Assembly: GCA_038276395.1 (NCBI GenBank)
Contig: JBBQAA010000083.1
Coordinates: 1 to 38,110 of the forward strand
Length of the DNA: 38,110 nucleotides
From: JBBQAA01 sp038276395
GTDB taxonomy: Bacteria > Actinomycetota > Thermoleophilia > Solirubrobacterales > Solirubrobacteraceae
Direction: 5' to 3'
In this document: positions 1-6,194 of the stretch, in pieces
Numbering within the stretch: the first letter of the stretch is position 1
Layout: each line of letters opens with the position of its first letter
Made by a program: the position numbers and the translations under genes
The notes under the pieces: generated by a model
Told to the model about the DNA's origin: nothing
Seen by the model: the letters and a program-made list of their open reading frames with translations, nothing else
Database searches by the model: none

Positions 1-1381
1 CAGCCTTCCGCTCGGGGCGGCGGCGCGTCCCTGAGACCCGCGCAACCACCGAAGACTTCATGAGGTGCCCCCAGCCGCCCGCTTGCAGGCACTTCGGCAC
101 GATCACGCCGCTACGTCACCACCGAAGCGCGAGGAGACCCGGTTGTCGGCCCGAAGGGCAAGCGCAACCCCGACCGCAGCGCGGTGCGCCATGGCCATGA
201 GAACGGCGAGGTCACGTTGGGCGGCCGGCGCGTCGGGGTTGAGCGCCCGCGTGCCCGGACGGCCGACGGCGAGCACGAGCTGGGGCTTGGGACGTATGCG
301 CACTTCGCCGAGCGCGACCCGCTGACGCGCGTGGTGCTCGAGCAGATGCTCGCCGGCGTCTCGACTCGCAGGTTCGCGCGCACGCGTGAGCCCGTCGGCC
401 AGGACGTCCTGGGCGCCGAGCGCTCGACGTCGAAGTCCGCGGTGTCACGCGAGTTCGTCGGGCGGACCGGCGAGCACCTGCGCGAGCTAATGTCACGGCC
501 GCTCGGCGACATCCGCTTGGCTGCCTTGATGCTCGACGGGATCGAGCTGAAGGGCCGCTGCTGCGTGGTCTGTCTCGGCGTCACGACCGACGGAAGCAAG
601 GTGCCGCTGGGCCTGTGGGACGGATCGACGGAGAACAAGACCGTCACCGCGCACCTGCTCGCAGACCTCGTCGCCCGGGGCCTGGATGTCGAGCAGGGCG
701 TGCTCGTCGTGCTCGACGGGTCCAAGGCGCTCAGGGCCGCGGTCAACGAGGTCTTCGGCCCCGTCCCGGTGCAGCGCTGCGTTCGCCACAAGGAACGCAA
801 CGTCCTCGAACACCTGCCCGAGCGCGACCGCCCCGCGATCAAGACCCGGCTGCGCCGGGCGTGGGCCAGCGACAACCACCAGCTCGCGCTTGACGGCCTG
901 CAACGGCTCGCCGACGAGCTCGATCGCTCCCATCCCGGTGCGGCGGCGTCGCTGCGCGAGGGCCTCCAGGAGACGCTGACGCTCACCCGCCTGGGCATCA
1001 AGGGACGCCTCAAGCGCACGCTCGAGAGCACGAACCCGATCGAGTCGATGGTCGAGTTCACGCGCCGCACCAGCCGCAACGTCAAGCGCTGGCAGTCCGG
1101 CGACATGTGCCTGCGCTGGACGGCCGCCGGCATGCTCGAAGCCGAACGGCAGTTCCGCAAGATCATCGGATACAGCGATCTCGCAAAGCTCGCCATCGCC
1201 GTCGAACGCGACCTCGCCAGCCGCCAAGCCATCCCGACTCACACGACGACCGCGACCGTGGCGCCAAAGGTCGCCGCTTCCACCGTCTGAGACAATTCAC
1301 TCACACCGACCGCCGCCGCGAAGTTCCACGACGGACGGGACAACCTCATCACACCCACTGCTGTCACGCTGAACGTTTCGT
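1..1381 (+). mobile_element. IS256-type insertion sequence, left end not visible
   Basis: The segment holds an IS256-family transposase and ends, by inference, near 1381, where the antisense reading frame of the neighbouring gene changes character. No matching inverted repeat could be found at the left: the start of the window shows no copy of the sequence near 1365-1381 in reverse complement. The left end is therefore either outside the window or lost. The right boundary is approximate. Confidence 0.55.
184..1290 (+). CDS. IS256 family transposase, N-terminus probably lost
   Basis: A DDE transposase that would cut and paste its own element. The visible 368 residues carry the family's acidic residues: D118 in MLDGIELKG, D178 in VVLDGSKAL, and E287 in STNPIESM, with the conserved RCVRHKERNVL stretch between. 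The first in-frame start is GTG 184, but the same frame upstream (from about 139) still encodes recognisable family sequence, VVGPKGKRNPDRSAVRHG, and runs back to a TGA at 61 with no start codon. Family members are usually longer at the N-terminus, so the start is probably truncated or frameshifted (possibly from frame 2 around 120-140). The catalytic core looks intact; activity is doubtful. Confidence 0.85.
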   Translation: MRHGHENGEVTLGGRRVGVERPRARTADGEHELGLGTYAHFAERDPLTRVVLEQMLAGVSTRRFARTREPVGQDVLGAERSTSKSAVSREFVGRTGEHLRELMSRPLGDIRLAALMLDGIELKGRCCVVCLGVTTDGSKVPLGLWDGSTENKTVTAHLLADLVARGLDVEQGVLVVLDGSKALRAAVNEVFGPVPVQRCVRHKERNVLEHLPERDRPAIKTRLRRAWASDNHQLALDGLQRLADELDRSHPGAAASLREGLQETLTLTRLGIKGRLKRTLESTNPIESMVEFTRRTSRNVKRWQSGDMCLRWTAAGMLEAERQFRKIIGYSDLAKLAIAVERDLASRQAIPTHTTTATVAPKVAASTV

Positions 1382-2078
1382 AGATGCCGGGCGCGCTCAG
1401 GCGTCGCGCCACGACCCGCAGGTCATCGTTCGAAAATTCAACTGGCTCGCTCACAACCGGCGCGGCAGTCGGGATACCCGAGAAGCCCGTCCAAAGCTCG
1501 TACTCCTCCTCGGCGAGCTGGTCAGTCAGCACCCGGAATGCTTCCGCCGCCCCGCGCCCGAAGCGCAGAGCCGATCTCACCGGCTCATCTTCTTCGGACA
1601 GCGAGCTGTTCATGAGCTCCAGTGCGAGCTCTCCTGCGACGAAGGTGGAGGGGACGGACTGCCTCAAGAGATCTCGCTGCCTCGGGTCGTCGAGCTCGAG
1701 CGCTAGGGCAGCGTCCCGACGCTCAATCGAGCGGCGCAACTCAATATCCGAAGGGCGCAGCGAGATCCGCACGGAATTCGCGATGTCGAGTGACTCGATC
1801 AGGGAGTTCGGAGCATCGAGTCTCTGCATCAGGGTGTTCACCCGCATGAGCAGCGAGCCAAGACTCTGCGGAGATCGTTCGCGACTGCCGCGGAACAGCC
1901 AGTCAAAAGTGGGACCTGCCACCATCAGATCTCCACCCTCGTGGAGTCGTTCCTTGGCCGCCTTTATCAAGCCTCCCCGAGTGCGCGGGACCTCGGCGAC
2001 CGCTTGCTCCCCTGCGTCGTCGCCTTCGTCCTCTTGCTCGTTGACCTGGTCGTCGTCTTCTTCGTGCTCGACGGTCAC
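1239..2078 (-). CDS. unknown acidic protein, C-terminus overwritten by the IS
   Basis: I do not recognise a family. The frame encodes 279 residues with a very acidic, low-complexity start (EHEEDDDQVNEQEDEGDD) and a soluble, mostly helical body. GTG 2078 overlaps the TGA of the upstream membrane-protein gene by four bases, so the two are translationally coupled. The last ~45 residues (after about residue 232) are antisense to the 3' end of the IS256 element, which suggests the insertion replaced the native C-terminus. Base composition of 1390-2690 is clearly lower in GC than the rest of the window, consistent with acquired DNA. Confidence 0.6.
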   Translation of the reverse strand: MTVEHEEDDDQVNEQEDEGDDAGEQAVAEVPRTRGGLIKAAKERLHEGGDLMVAGPTFDWLFRGSRERSPQSLGSLLMRVNTLMQRLDAPNSLIESLDIANSVRISLRPSDIELRRSIERRDAALALELDDPRQRDLLRQSVPSTFVAGELALELMNSSLSEEDEPVRSALRFGRGAAEAFRVLTDQLAEEEYELWTGFSGIPTAAPVVSEPVEFSNDDLRVVARRLSAPGIYETFSVTAVGVMRLSRPSWNFAAAVGVSELSQTVEAATFGATVAVVV

Positions 2079-2680
2079 GAGAGGCGAACGATTAAGGTGT
2101 AGGCCAACTCAGTCGAGAGGATCACGAGGGTCACTACCGCTGATATCTGAGTCGCAATGAGCCAGGGCTTCCTGCGTTCTACCGCATTGCGGCGTTCGTC
2201 GACGGCGCGAGCAAATAGCCCGCACAGGTCTTGCTTGACCGGGACCCCGATCCTCTTCGAATCGTTCGCTGACTCGAGAACGTCGTCGGAGCTCAGGTTG
2301 GCGAAGGATCGCAGGCCGTCGGCGACGATCGCCAGGACGCCCGTCGCCACGGCCCCGAGAACCGCCAAGAACGCCAAGACAAGCACGGCGTGACGATGGC
2401 TGTGGGACAGCGTTGTCTGACCAGAGACGGCGAGCGCCTGAACGCCGGCAACGAACGCTGCGACAAACGCGAACGATTGCCGTGCCTTCGTGCTCATGCG
2501 TTCCGCGCGATCGAACTCCTGATCGGCGAGCGCCCGGAGGACATCCAGTACGGACTCGAGCTCATCGCCGTCGTCCGTCGCCCACAGGTCCGAAGACGTG
2601 TCTGCAGGGGGCGCGTCAGCACCACCCCCTCGGGCGGGCGTGGGCCGGGAGGTGCGAGATGCCCGGCTCAAGAGCGGCAT
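2075..2680 (-). CDS. three-helix membrane protein, SLATT-like layout
   Basis: 201 residues. An N-terminal disordered part (Ala/Pro/Asp rich) precedes a helix containing LADQEFDRAERMSTKARQ, then hydrophobic segments at about 69-88, 98-120 and 174-198. A short helix leading into paired transmembrane segments and a C-terminal cytosolic or membrane tail resembles SLATT/DUF4231-type membrane proteins, which often act as effectors in nucleotide-signalling or conflict systems; that family assignment is an inference from layout only. The gene starts at ATG 2680, seven bases after a TACTCT hexamer, and overlaps the following unknown gene by four bases. Confidence 0.65.
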   Translation of the reverse strand: MPLLSRASRTSRPTPARGGGADAPPADTSSDLWATDDGDELESVLDVLRALADQEFDRAERMSTKARQSFAFVAAFVAGVQALAVSGQTTLSHSHRHAVLVLAFLAVLGAVATGVLAIVADGLRSFANLSSDDVLESANDSKRIGVPVKQDLCGLFARAVDERRNAVERRKPWLIATQISAVVTLVILSTELAYTLIVRLS

Positions 2681-2687
2681 CCTCGCG

Positions 2688-2693
2688 AGAGTA
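2688..2693 (-). promoter_or_regulatory. -10 hexamer TACTCT, leaderless start
   Basis: TACTCT on the minus strand lies 7 bp before ATG 2680. It matches the TANNNT spacing seen at many starts in this window. Confidence 0.45.
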
Positions 2694-2718
2694 CACCGCG
2701 CGCAAGCGTCTGGAGTCG

Positions 2719-2740
2719 AGGTAGCAATTCAGGTAGCAAT
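2719..2740. repeat. two direct copies of AGGTAGCAAT
   Basis: AGGTAGCAAT occurs at 2719-2728 and again at 2731-2740, a 12-bp period. On the minus strand the pair sits about 25-50 bp upstream of the TACTCT hexamer, the place for an activator or repressor site. It also sits at the edge of the low-GC accessory segment, so an integration-related origin is possible. Confidence 0.5.
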
Positions 2741-2846
2741 CTGAGCGAATGTCAGAGCACCTAAGAGAACCTCAGCGCAGCGGGCATCGGGCTTCTCGCC
2801 CCAGTGCAGCACGAGGTGCTTCTTCGAGCCCAGTATCGCCCACTCG

Positions 2847-3086
2847 ATGAGCCCGCCCCGGCGTCGTGCTCTGCTCGAGGCCTCGCGCTACTGCGCCGAG
2901 CCCGCCCACCGGCGACGGACCGTGCGGATCGCGCTCGTGGTGGGGCTGATCCTCAACGCGATCAACGAGGCGGCGCCGCTGGCGGAAGGTCGCCTCGGCA
3001 TCGGGACCTGGGTTCGCGTCGGGCTGAACTTCCTCGTCCCGTTCGTCGTCTCGAACGTCGGCCTGCTCAGTGGTAGATCCCGCTGA
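2847..3086 (+). CDS. nrtS: NrtS-like small membrane protein
   Basis: 79 residues with two hydrophobic segments, IALVVGLILNAINEA and VGLNFLVPFVVSNVG. The pattern ALVVGxxLNxINxxxPL...LNxLVPFxVSN matches the NrtS family, described as nitrate/nitrite transporters in cyanobacteria and found widely as small membrane proteins of unproven role elsewhere. ATG 2847 gives a start just before the basic MSPPRRR stretch. The 3' end overlaps the convergent 34-aa gene by 20 bp. Transport substrate cannot be read from the sequence; no nitrogen genes are nearby. Confidence 0.7.
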   Translation: MSPPRRRALLEASRYCAEPAHRRRTVRIALVVGLILNAINEAAPLAEGRLGIGTWVRVGLNFLVPFVVSNVGLLSGRSR

Positions 3087-3171
3087 GCGCCGCGAGGGCG
3101 ACGACCGCCGCGCAGGCGGCGAAGAAGAGCGCGGCCCACAGCAGGCGCCGCAGGTCGGGATCCCGCCTCAC
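3067..3171 (-). CDS. 34-aa single-helix membrane peptide
   Basis: A short gene starting at GTG 3171, overlapping the TGA of the upstream membrane protein by four bases (GTGA). It encodes a basic head (VRRDPDLRR) followed by one hydrophobic helix (LLWAALFFAACAAVVALAAL) and ends SGIYH. The tight coupling, charge-then-helix layout and codon use like the upstream genes argue that it is real. It is the third member of the CDP-alcohol phosphatidyltransferase operon. Function unknown; a small accessory subunit of the preceding membrane protein is a reasonable guess. Confidence 0.6.
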   Translation of the reverse strand: MRRDPDLRRLLWAALFFAACAAVVALAALSGIYH

Positions 3172-3659
3172 TCGCGTGCGGCCACCGCGCCCAGCACGAC
3201 GTTGAGGATGCCCACGACGCCGAGGGCGATCGCGAACGTGCGCGCGTCCACGAGCGCGCTCGAGGTGGGGGAGAGGGCGAGCACGAGGCCGGCGGCGGCC
3301 GCGGTTGCGCTCAGCCCGATGGCGCTGACGGCGAAGCCCGTCCGGGCGAGGAGCTGGCCGGCGAGGATGCCGAGCCCGGCGCCGACGAGGTAGGCGCCGG
3401 AGGGGTCGATGTTCGTCGGGCGCGTCTCGCCGATGAGGACGACGACGGCGCCCCAGCCCGTGAGCACGAGGGCCGTCGCCCAGTAGCTCCCGCGACGCCC
3501 GCCGACGGCGGCGGCGGCGAGGTAGCTGAGCCCGAGGATGAGGGGGGTCCAGAAGAAGCGGAGGCCTCCCTCGGCCACGAGCAGGTCGAGCGCGAGCGCG
3601 CCGGCGAGGAGCAGGAGCCCCTGGCGCACGCGGAGGCCCGGTGGCGTCTCAGCGACCAT
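3168..3659 (-). CDS. multi-pass membrane protein of unknown function
   Basis: 163 residues starting at ATG 3659 (MVAETPPGLRV); the longer upstream frame is antisense-like proline/arginine sequence and overlaps the preceding gene, so it was rejected. About five transmembrane helices: GLLLLAGALALDLLVAEG, FFWTPLILGLSYLAAAAVG, YWATALVLTGWGAVVVLIG, AYLVGAGLGILAGQLLA plus two near the C-terminus (GLSATAAAAGLVLAL and FAIALGVVGILNVVLGAVAA). The start overlaps the CDP-alcohol phosphatidyltransferase by 11 bp, so it is co-translated. No family recognised; a role in handling the lipid product of its neighbour is inference. Confidence 0.7.
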   Translation of the reverse strand: MVAETPPGLRVRQGLLLLAGALALDLLVAEGGLRFFWTPLILGLSYLAAAAVGGRRGSYWATALVLTGWGAVVVLIGETRPTNIDPSGAYLVGAGLGILAGQLLARTGFAVSAIGLSATAAAAGLVLALSPTSSALVDARTFAIALGVVGILNVVLGAVAARE

Positions 3660-4455
3660 GACGGCTCCCAAGCGCCCGCGCCACCGCGAGCACCGACGCC
3701 GCGGCGCCGGCGCCGAGCAGCGCGTCGGCCTCCCGGCGGCGCCCGGCGGCGGCGCACAGGAGCCCGGCGGCGCGCACGGGCGCGGCGCGGCGCCCCGCAC
3801 GGGCGACGGCCGGATCGGGCGCCTCGGCGCGGCCGAAGTAGACGACGAGCGCGTAGGCGAAGCCGGCGCCCTGGCGCGCGAGCTCGGCCCCGACGGCGAG
3901 CGGGCCGGCGCCGCCCTCCCGGCGTACCCCGCGCAGCGCCGCCACGCCGAAGACGGCGTCGGCGAGGCCCTCGAGGTCGCGCCCGAACCGGGTGGGCGCG
4001 CTCGCGCGCGCGAGCCGTCCGTCGGCCACGTCGCTGAGGAGCCCGAGCGCGCACAGCACGGGCGCCGGACGGGCGGCCACGGCGGGCGCGAGCCAGGCGC
4101 GAAGGAGCGTCGCGGCGTCGGCGGGACCGAGGTTGCGGGGCGTGCCCGCCTCGGTCTCGACCATGCCGAGGTGCCAGTCGAGCATGAGCGCGGTCGCCGC
4201 CCAGCTCCCGAGCCCGGCGCGGCGGCGGGAGCGGAAGGGCTCGGCCCCGAGCTCCGCGAGCGCGAGCCAGGTCGCGGCGCCGGCGGCGAGGAAGCCGGCC
4301 TCGCGGCGCGCGAGCGCGGGGCGCGCGCGGCGGATCGCGTTGGCGCGGACCTGCGAGGCCACGAGGAAGCGGCCGATCGCCCGCGGCCCGAAGCGCTCCT
4401 CGAGCAGCGCGGCCAGCTCGGCTCGGGCCCATCGCTCCCCCTCGGTGAGCGCCAT
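3649..4455 (-). CDS. CDP-alcohol phosphatidyltransferase family protein
   Basis: 268 residues, start ATG 4455. Enzymes of this family move a phosphatidyl or related group from a CDP-linked donor to an alcohol at the membrane. The signature DxxDGxxAR is present as DVADGRLAR, followed by GRDLEGLAD. Compared with the canonical DxxDGxxARx8Gx3Dx3D, the spacer is seven residues and the third aspartate is glutamate, while the fourth is kept. Ala-rich hydrophobic segments surround the motif. It heads an operon with a five-helix protein and a 34-aa peptide. The variant motif makes the substrate uncertain. Its promoter overlaps that of the divergent selenoprotein candidate. Confidence 0.8.
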   Translation of the reverse strand: MALTEGERWARAELAALLEERFGPRAIGRFLVASQVRANAIRRARPALARREAGFLAAGAATWLALAELGAEPFRSRRRAGLGSWAATALMLDWHLGMVETEAGTPRNLGPADAATLLRAWLAPAVAARPAPVLCALGLLSDVADGRLARASAPTRFGRDLEGLADAVFGVAALRGVRREGGAGPLAVGAELARQGAGFAYALVVYFGRAEAPDPAVARAGRRAAPVRAAGLLCAAAGRRREADALLGAGAAASVLAVARALGSRHGR

Positions 4456-4463
4456 CGGCGAGG

Positions 4464-4473
4464 ACCCTACGCT
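4464..4473. promoter_or_regulatory. overlapping divergent -10 hexamers
   Basis: In the 24-bp gap between ATG 4455 (minus) and ATG 4480 (plus), ACCCTACGCT holds TAGGGT on the minus strand (4469 to 4464, 8 bp before its ATG) and TACGCT on the plus strand (4468-4473, 6 bp before its ATG). The two hexamers share two base pairs. There is no room for leaders or Shine-Dalgarno sites, so both transcripts should be leaderless. Confidence 0.6.
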
Positions 4474-4479
4474 CCCGCG

Positions 4480-5001
4480 ATGGACGTGACGCTCACCGGC
4501 CCGGACGGCGGGCAGGTCCCGCTGGCCTCGCTGCGCGGGGAGGTCGTCCTCATCGTCGTGCTCCGCCACCTCGGCTGACTGCCCTGCCGCGAGCACCTGG
4601 TCGAGGTGTCCCACGCACAGCCGCCCGTCGGCGTGAGGATCGCCGGCGTGTCGTTCTCCCCGCCGGCGCTGCTCGGCGCCTACCGCCGGGAGCTCTCGCT
4701 GCCCGACGAGGTGGAGCTCTACGCCGATCCTGGCCGTGCGCTCTACCGCGCGCTCGGGTTCGGCCGTGCGAGCGTCGCTCGCGTGTGGCTCGACCCACGC
4801 GTCTGGGTGCGCTACGCCAGCCTGCTCGCCCGCGGCCGCCGGCCGCGCCCGCCCGGCGAGGACACCCTCCAGCTCGGCGGTGACGCGGTGCTCGACGCCC
4901 GGGGGGAGGTGCGCTGGACCTACGCGAGCCGCGGCCCGGAGGACCGCCCGGGCCTCGCGGAGATCCGCGCCGCGGTCGCGCGGGCGCAGCTCCCTAGATG
5001 A
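4480..5001 (+). CDS. selenoprotein U-like peroxiredoxin-like protein with in-frame TGA (Sec33)
   Basis: A thioredoxin-fold protein of the PRXL2/AhpC-TSA_2 group, 173 residues when the TGA at 4576-4578 is read as selenocysteine. The motif becomes LRHLG-U-LPC-REHL, i.e. U33xxC36, aligning with the GCxxCRE site of family members and with the GUxxCRE site of vertebrate selenoprotein U. The frame stays open for 140 codons after the TGA and encodes the rest of the fold: VGVRIAGVSFSPP, ELYADPGRALYRALGF, RVWLDPRVWVRY and QLGGDAVLDARGEVRWTY. ATG 4480 lies 6 bp after TACGCT. Standard callers would start downstream (about 4606) and lose the active site. The alternative is a nonsense mutation TGC to TGA; the hairpin after the TGA argues against it. 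Likely a thiol/peroxide redox enzyme in the cytoplasm. Confidence 0.75.
4589..4616 (+). promoter_or_regulatory. candidate bacterial SECIS hairpin
   Basis: CACCT (4594-4598) pairs with AGGTG (4604-4608) around the loop GGTCG; GCG (4589-4591) and CGC (4614-4616) can pair further out across small internal loops. The loop contains GGUC, like the apical loop recognised by SelB in E. coli fdhF, and its GU lies about 22-23 nt after the TGA, close to the fdhF spacing. Confidence 0.65.
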
Positions 5002-6157
5002 GCGCGGCGAAGACGTCATCGACCTGCGCCCAGCCGACGCGGAGCAGGAACTCGCTGTTACGCCCGTAGCTCTTGGCGCCGAGGATGAAGAAGCCGGGCT
5101 CCGGGTTGCGGAGCGTCTCCGGCCCGTGGGAGCCCTGGGTCAGACAGTCCCCCCCGGAATCCCCGAGCAGCGCCGCCGCCAGGTTCATCGGCGCCAGCGA
5201 GGCGTAGCACTCGTGGACCTGGAGCTGACGGTAGAGCGAGGCATCGGGCTGGCCGCCGTTCAGGGCGAGGATGTGATCGACCTCGACCTCGGCGGCCGCG
5301 CCGTTGCGAAGGCGCACGCGCACGCGCCCGTCCGCGCCCGCGGCGAGCGCCTCGGTCACGTGTCCGGGCAGGATCCGCACGGCGTCGCTGGCGCCGCCCG
5401 CGAGCTCGGCGGCGGCGGCGTTCAGCGCCGCGCGCTCGGGCAGGGGATCCCCGTCAACGGCGCCGAAGTCCGGCGCCGGCCGGCGGATCGCCCACAGCAC
5501 CTTGGTCCCGGGCGCATGGCGAGCAAGCGCGGCGATGTCCTGCGCGGCGGTCTGCGCGCTGTGCCCGGAGCCGGTGAGGAGGATGGTGCGCCCGGCGAGC
5601 GGCTCGACGGGCTCGAGCCGGCGCGTGATGCGCGCCTCGAACGCGGCCTCGCCGACGGCGTCGATCCCGCCGTCGCCCAGGCGGTTGGGGTTCCCGTAGG
5701 TGCCGGTGGCGTCGATCACGGTGTCGGCGTGCTCGACGCGCTCGGCGCCGTCCGGCCCGCGGAGGAGCAGGCGGAAGGGGCGGGCGGCGCGCTCCGGCGA
5801 GGAGATCTCCTCGTTCTTCATGAGGCCCTCGCGGGCGACGGCGAGGACGGTTGTCTCCGTGCGCACCCGGCCGGCCAGCGGCGGCGCGGCCGCCACCGGG
5901 TCGAGCAGCTCGGCGGCCAGCTCGGCGCCCGTCGGCAGCTCGGGCCCGTCCGGGGCCCGCTCGCCGAGGGCCGCGCGCATGCGCGGGGAGACGTTCATCT
6001 CCCACGGGGTGAACAGGCGGACGTGCCCCCACTCCCGGACGTGGCCGCCCGGCGTGGCGGCGCGCTCGTAGACCGTGACGTCGTCCCCGCGCGCGGCGGC
6101 GGCGAGGGCGGCCTCGAGCCCGATGGGCCCGGCCCCGATGATGGCTAAGCGGCTCAT
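4994..6157 (-). CDS. FAD/NAD(P)-dependent oxidoreductase
   Basis: 387 residues, start ATG 6157. The N-terminal Rossmann motif GAGPIG (residues 8-13) and E31 bind FAD, ATGTYGNPN (150-158) is the FAD-contact ATG motif, and GSGHSA (196-201) is a second dinucleotide-binding site, as in flavin monooxygenase or thioredoxin-reductase-like proteins. No CxxC redox pair is visible, so it is more likely a monooxygenase or NAD(P)H oxidoreductase. It diverges from the radical-SAM operon with only 37 bp between starts and ends 8 bp inside the convergent selenoprotein candidate. A role in the neighbouring pathway is inferred from the shared control region only. Confidence 0.8.
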   Translation of the reverse strand: MSRLAIIGAGPIGLEAALAAAARGDDVTVYERAATPGGHVREWGHVRLFTPWEMNVSPRMRAALGERAPDGPELPTGAELAAELLDPVAAAPPLAGRVRTETTVLAVAREGLMKNEEISSPERAARPFRLLLRGPDGAERVEHADTVIDATGTYGNPNRLGDGGIDAVGEAAFEARITRRLEPVEPLAGRTILLTGSGHSAQTAAQDIAALARHAPGTKVLWAIRRPAPDFGAVDGDPLPERAALNAAAAELAGGASDAVRILPGHVTEALAAGADGRVRVRLRNGAAAEVEVDHILALNGGQPDASLYRQLQVHECYASLAPMNLAAALLGDSGGDCLTQGSHGPETLRNPEPGFFILGAKSYGRNSEFLLRVGWAQVDDVFAALI

Positions 6158-6163
6158 GGCGCG

Positions 6164-6187
6164 ACCTTATCCGAGAAGTCTTACGGT
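6164..6187. promoter_or_regulatory. divergent leaderless promoters
   Basis: TAAGGT on the minus strand (6169 to 6164) is 6 bp before ATG 6157; TACGGT on the plus strand (6182-6187) is 7 bp before GTG 6195. Confidence 0.55.
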
Positions 6188-6194
6188 TTGGGGT

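Noticed and set aside
3311..4432. Long Arg/Ala-rich frames overlapping the phosphatidyltransferase and other genes
   Set aside because: Shadow frames produced by high-GC coding DNA; repetitive composition without domains.
4576..4578. Simple nonsense mutation of the active-site cysteine
   Set aside because: Possible by one base change, but no other decay is present and a SECIS-like hairpin sits at the right distance; kept as the main alternative.
4606..5001. A 131-codon ORF beginning after the TGA as a complete gene
   Set aside because: It lacks the redox motif and first strand of the fold, which are encoded in the same frame just before the TGA.
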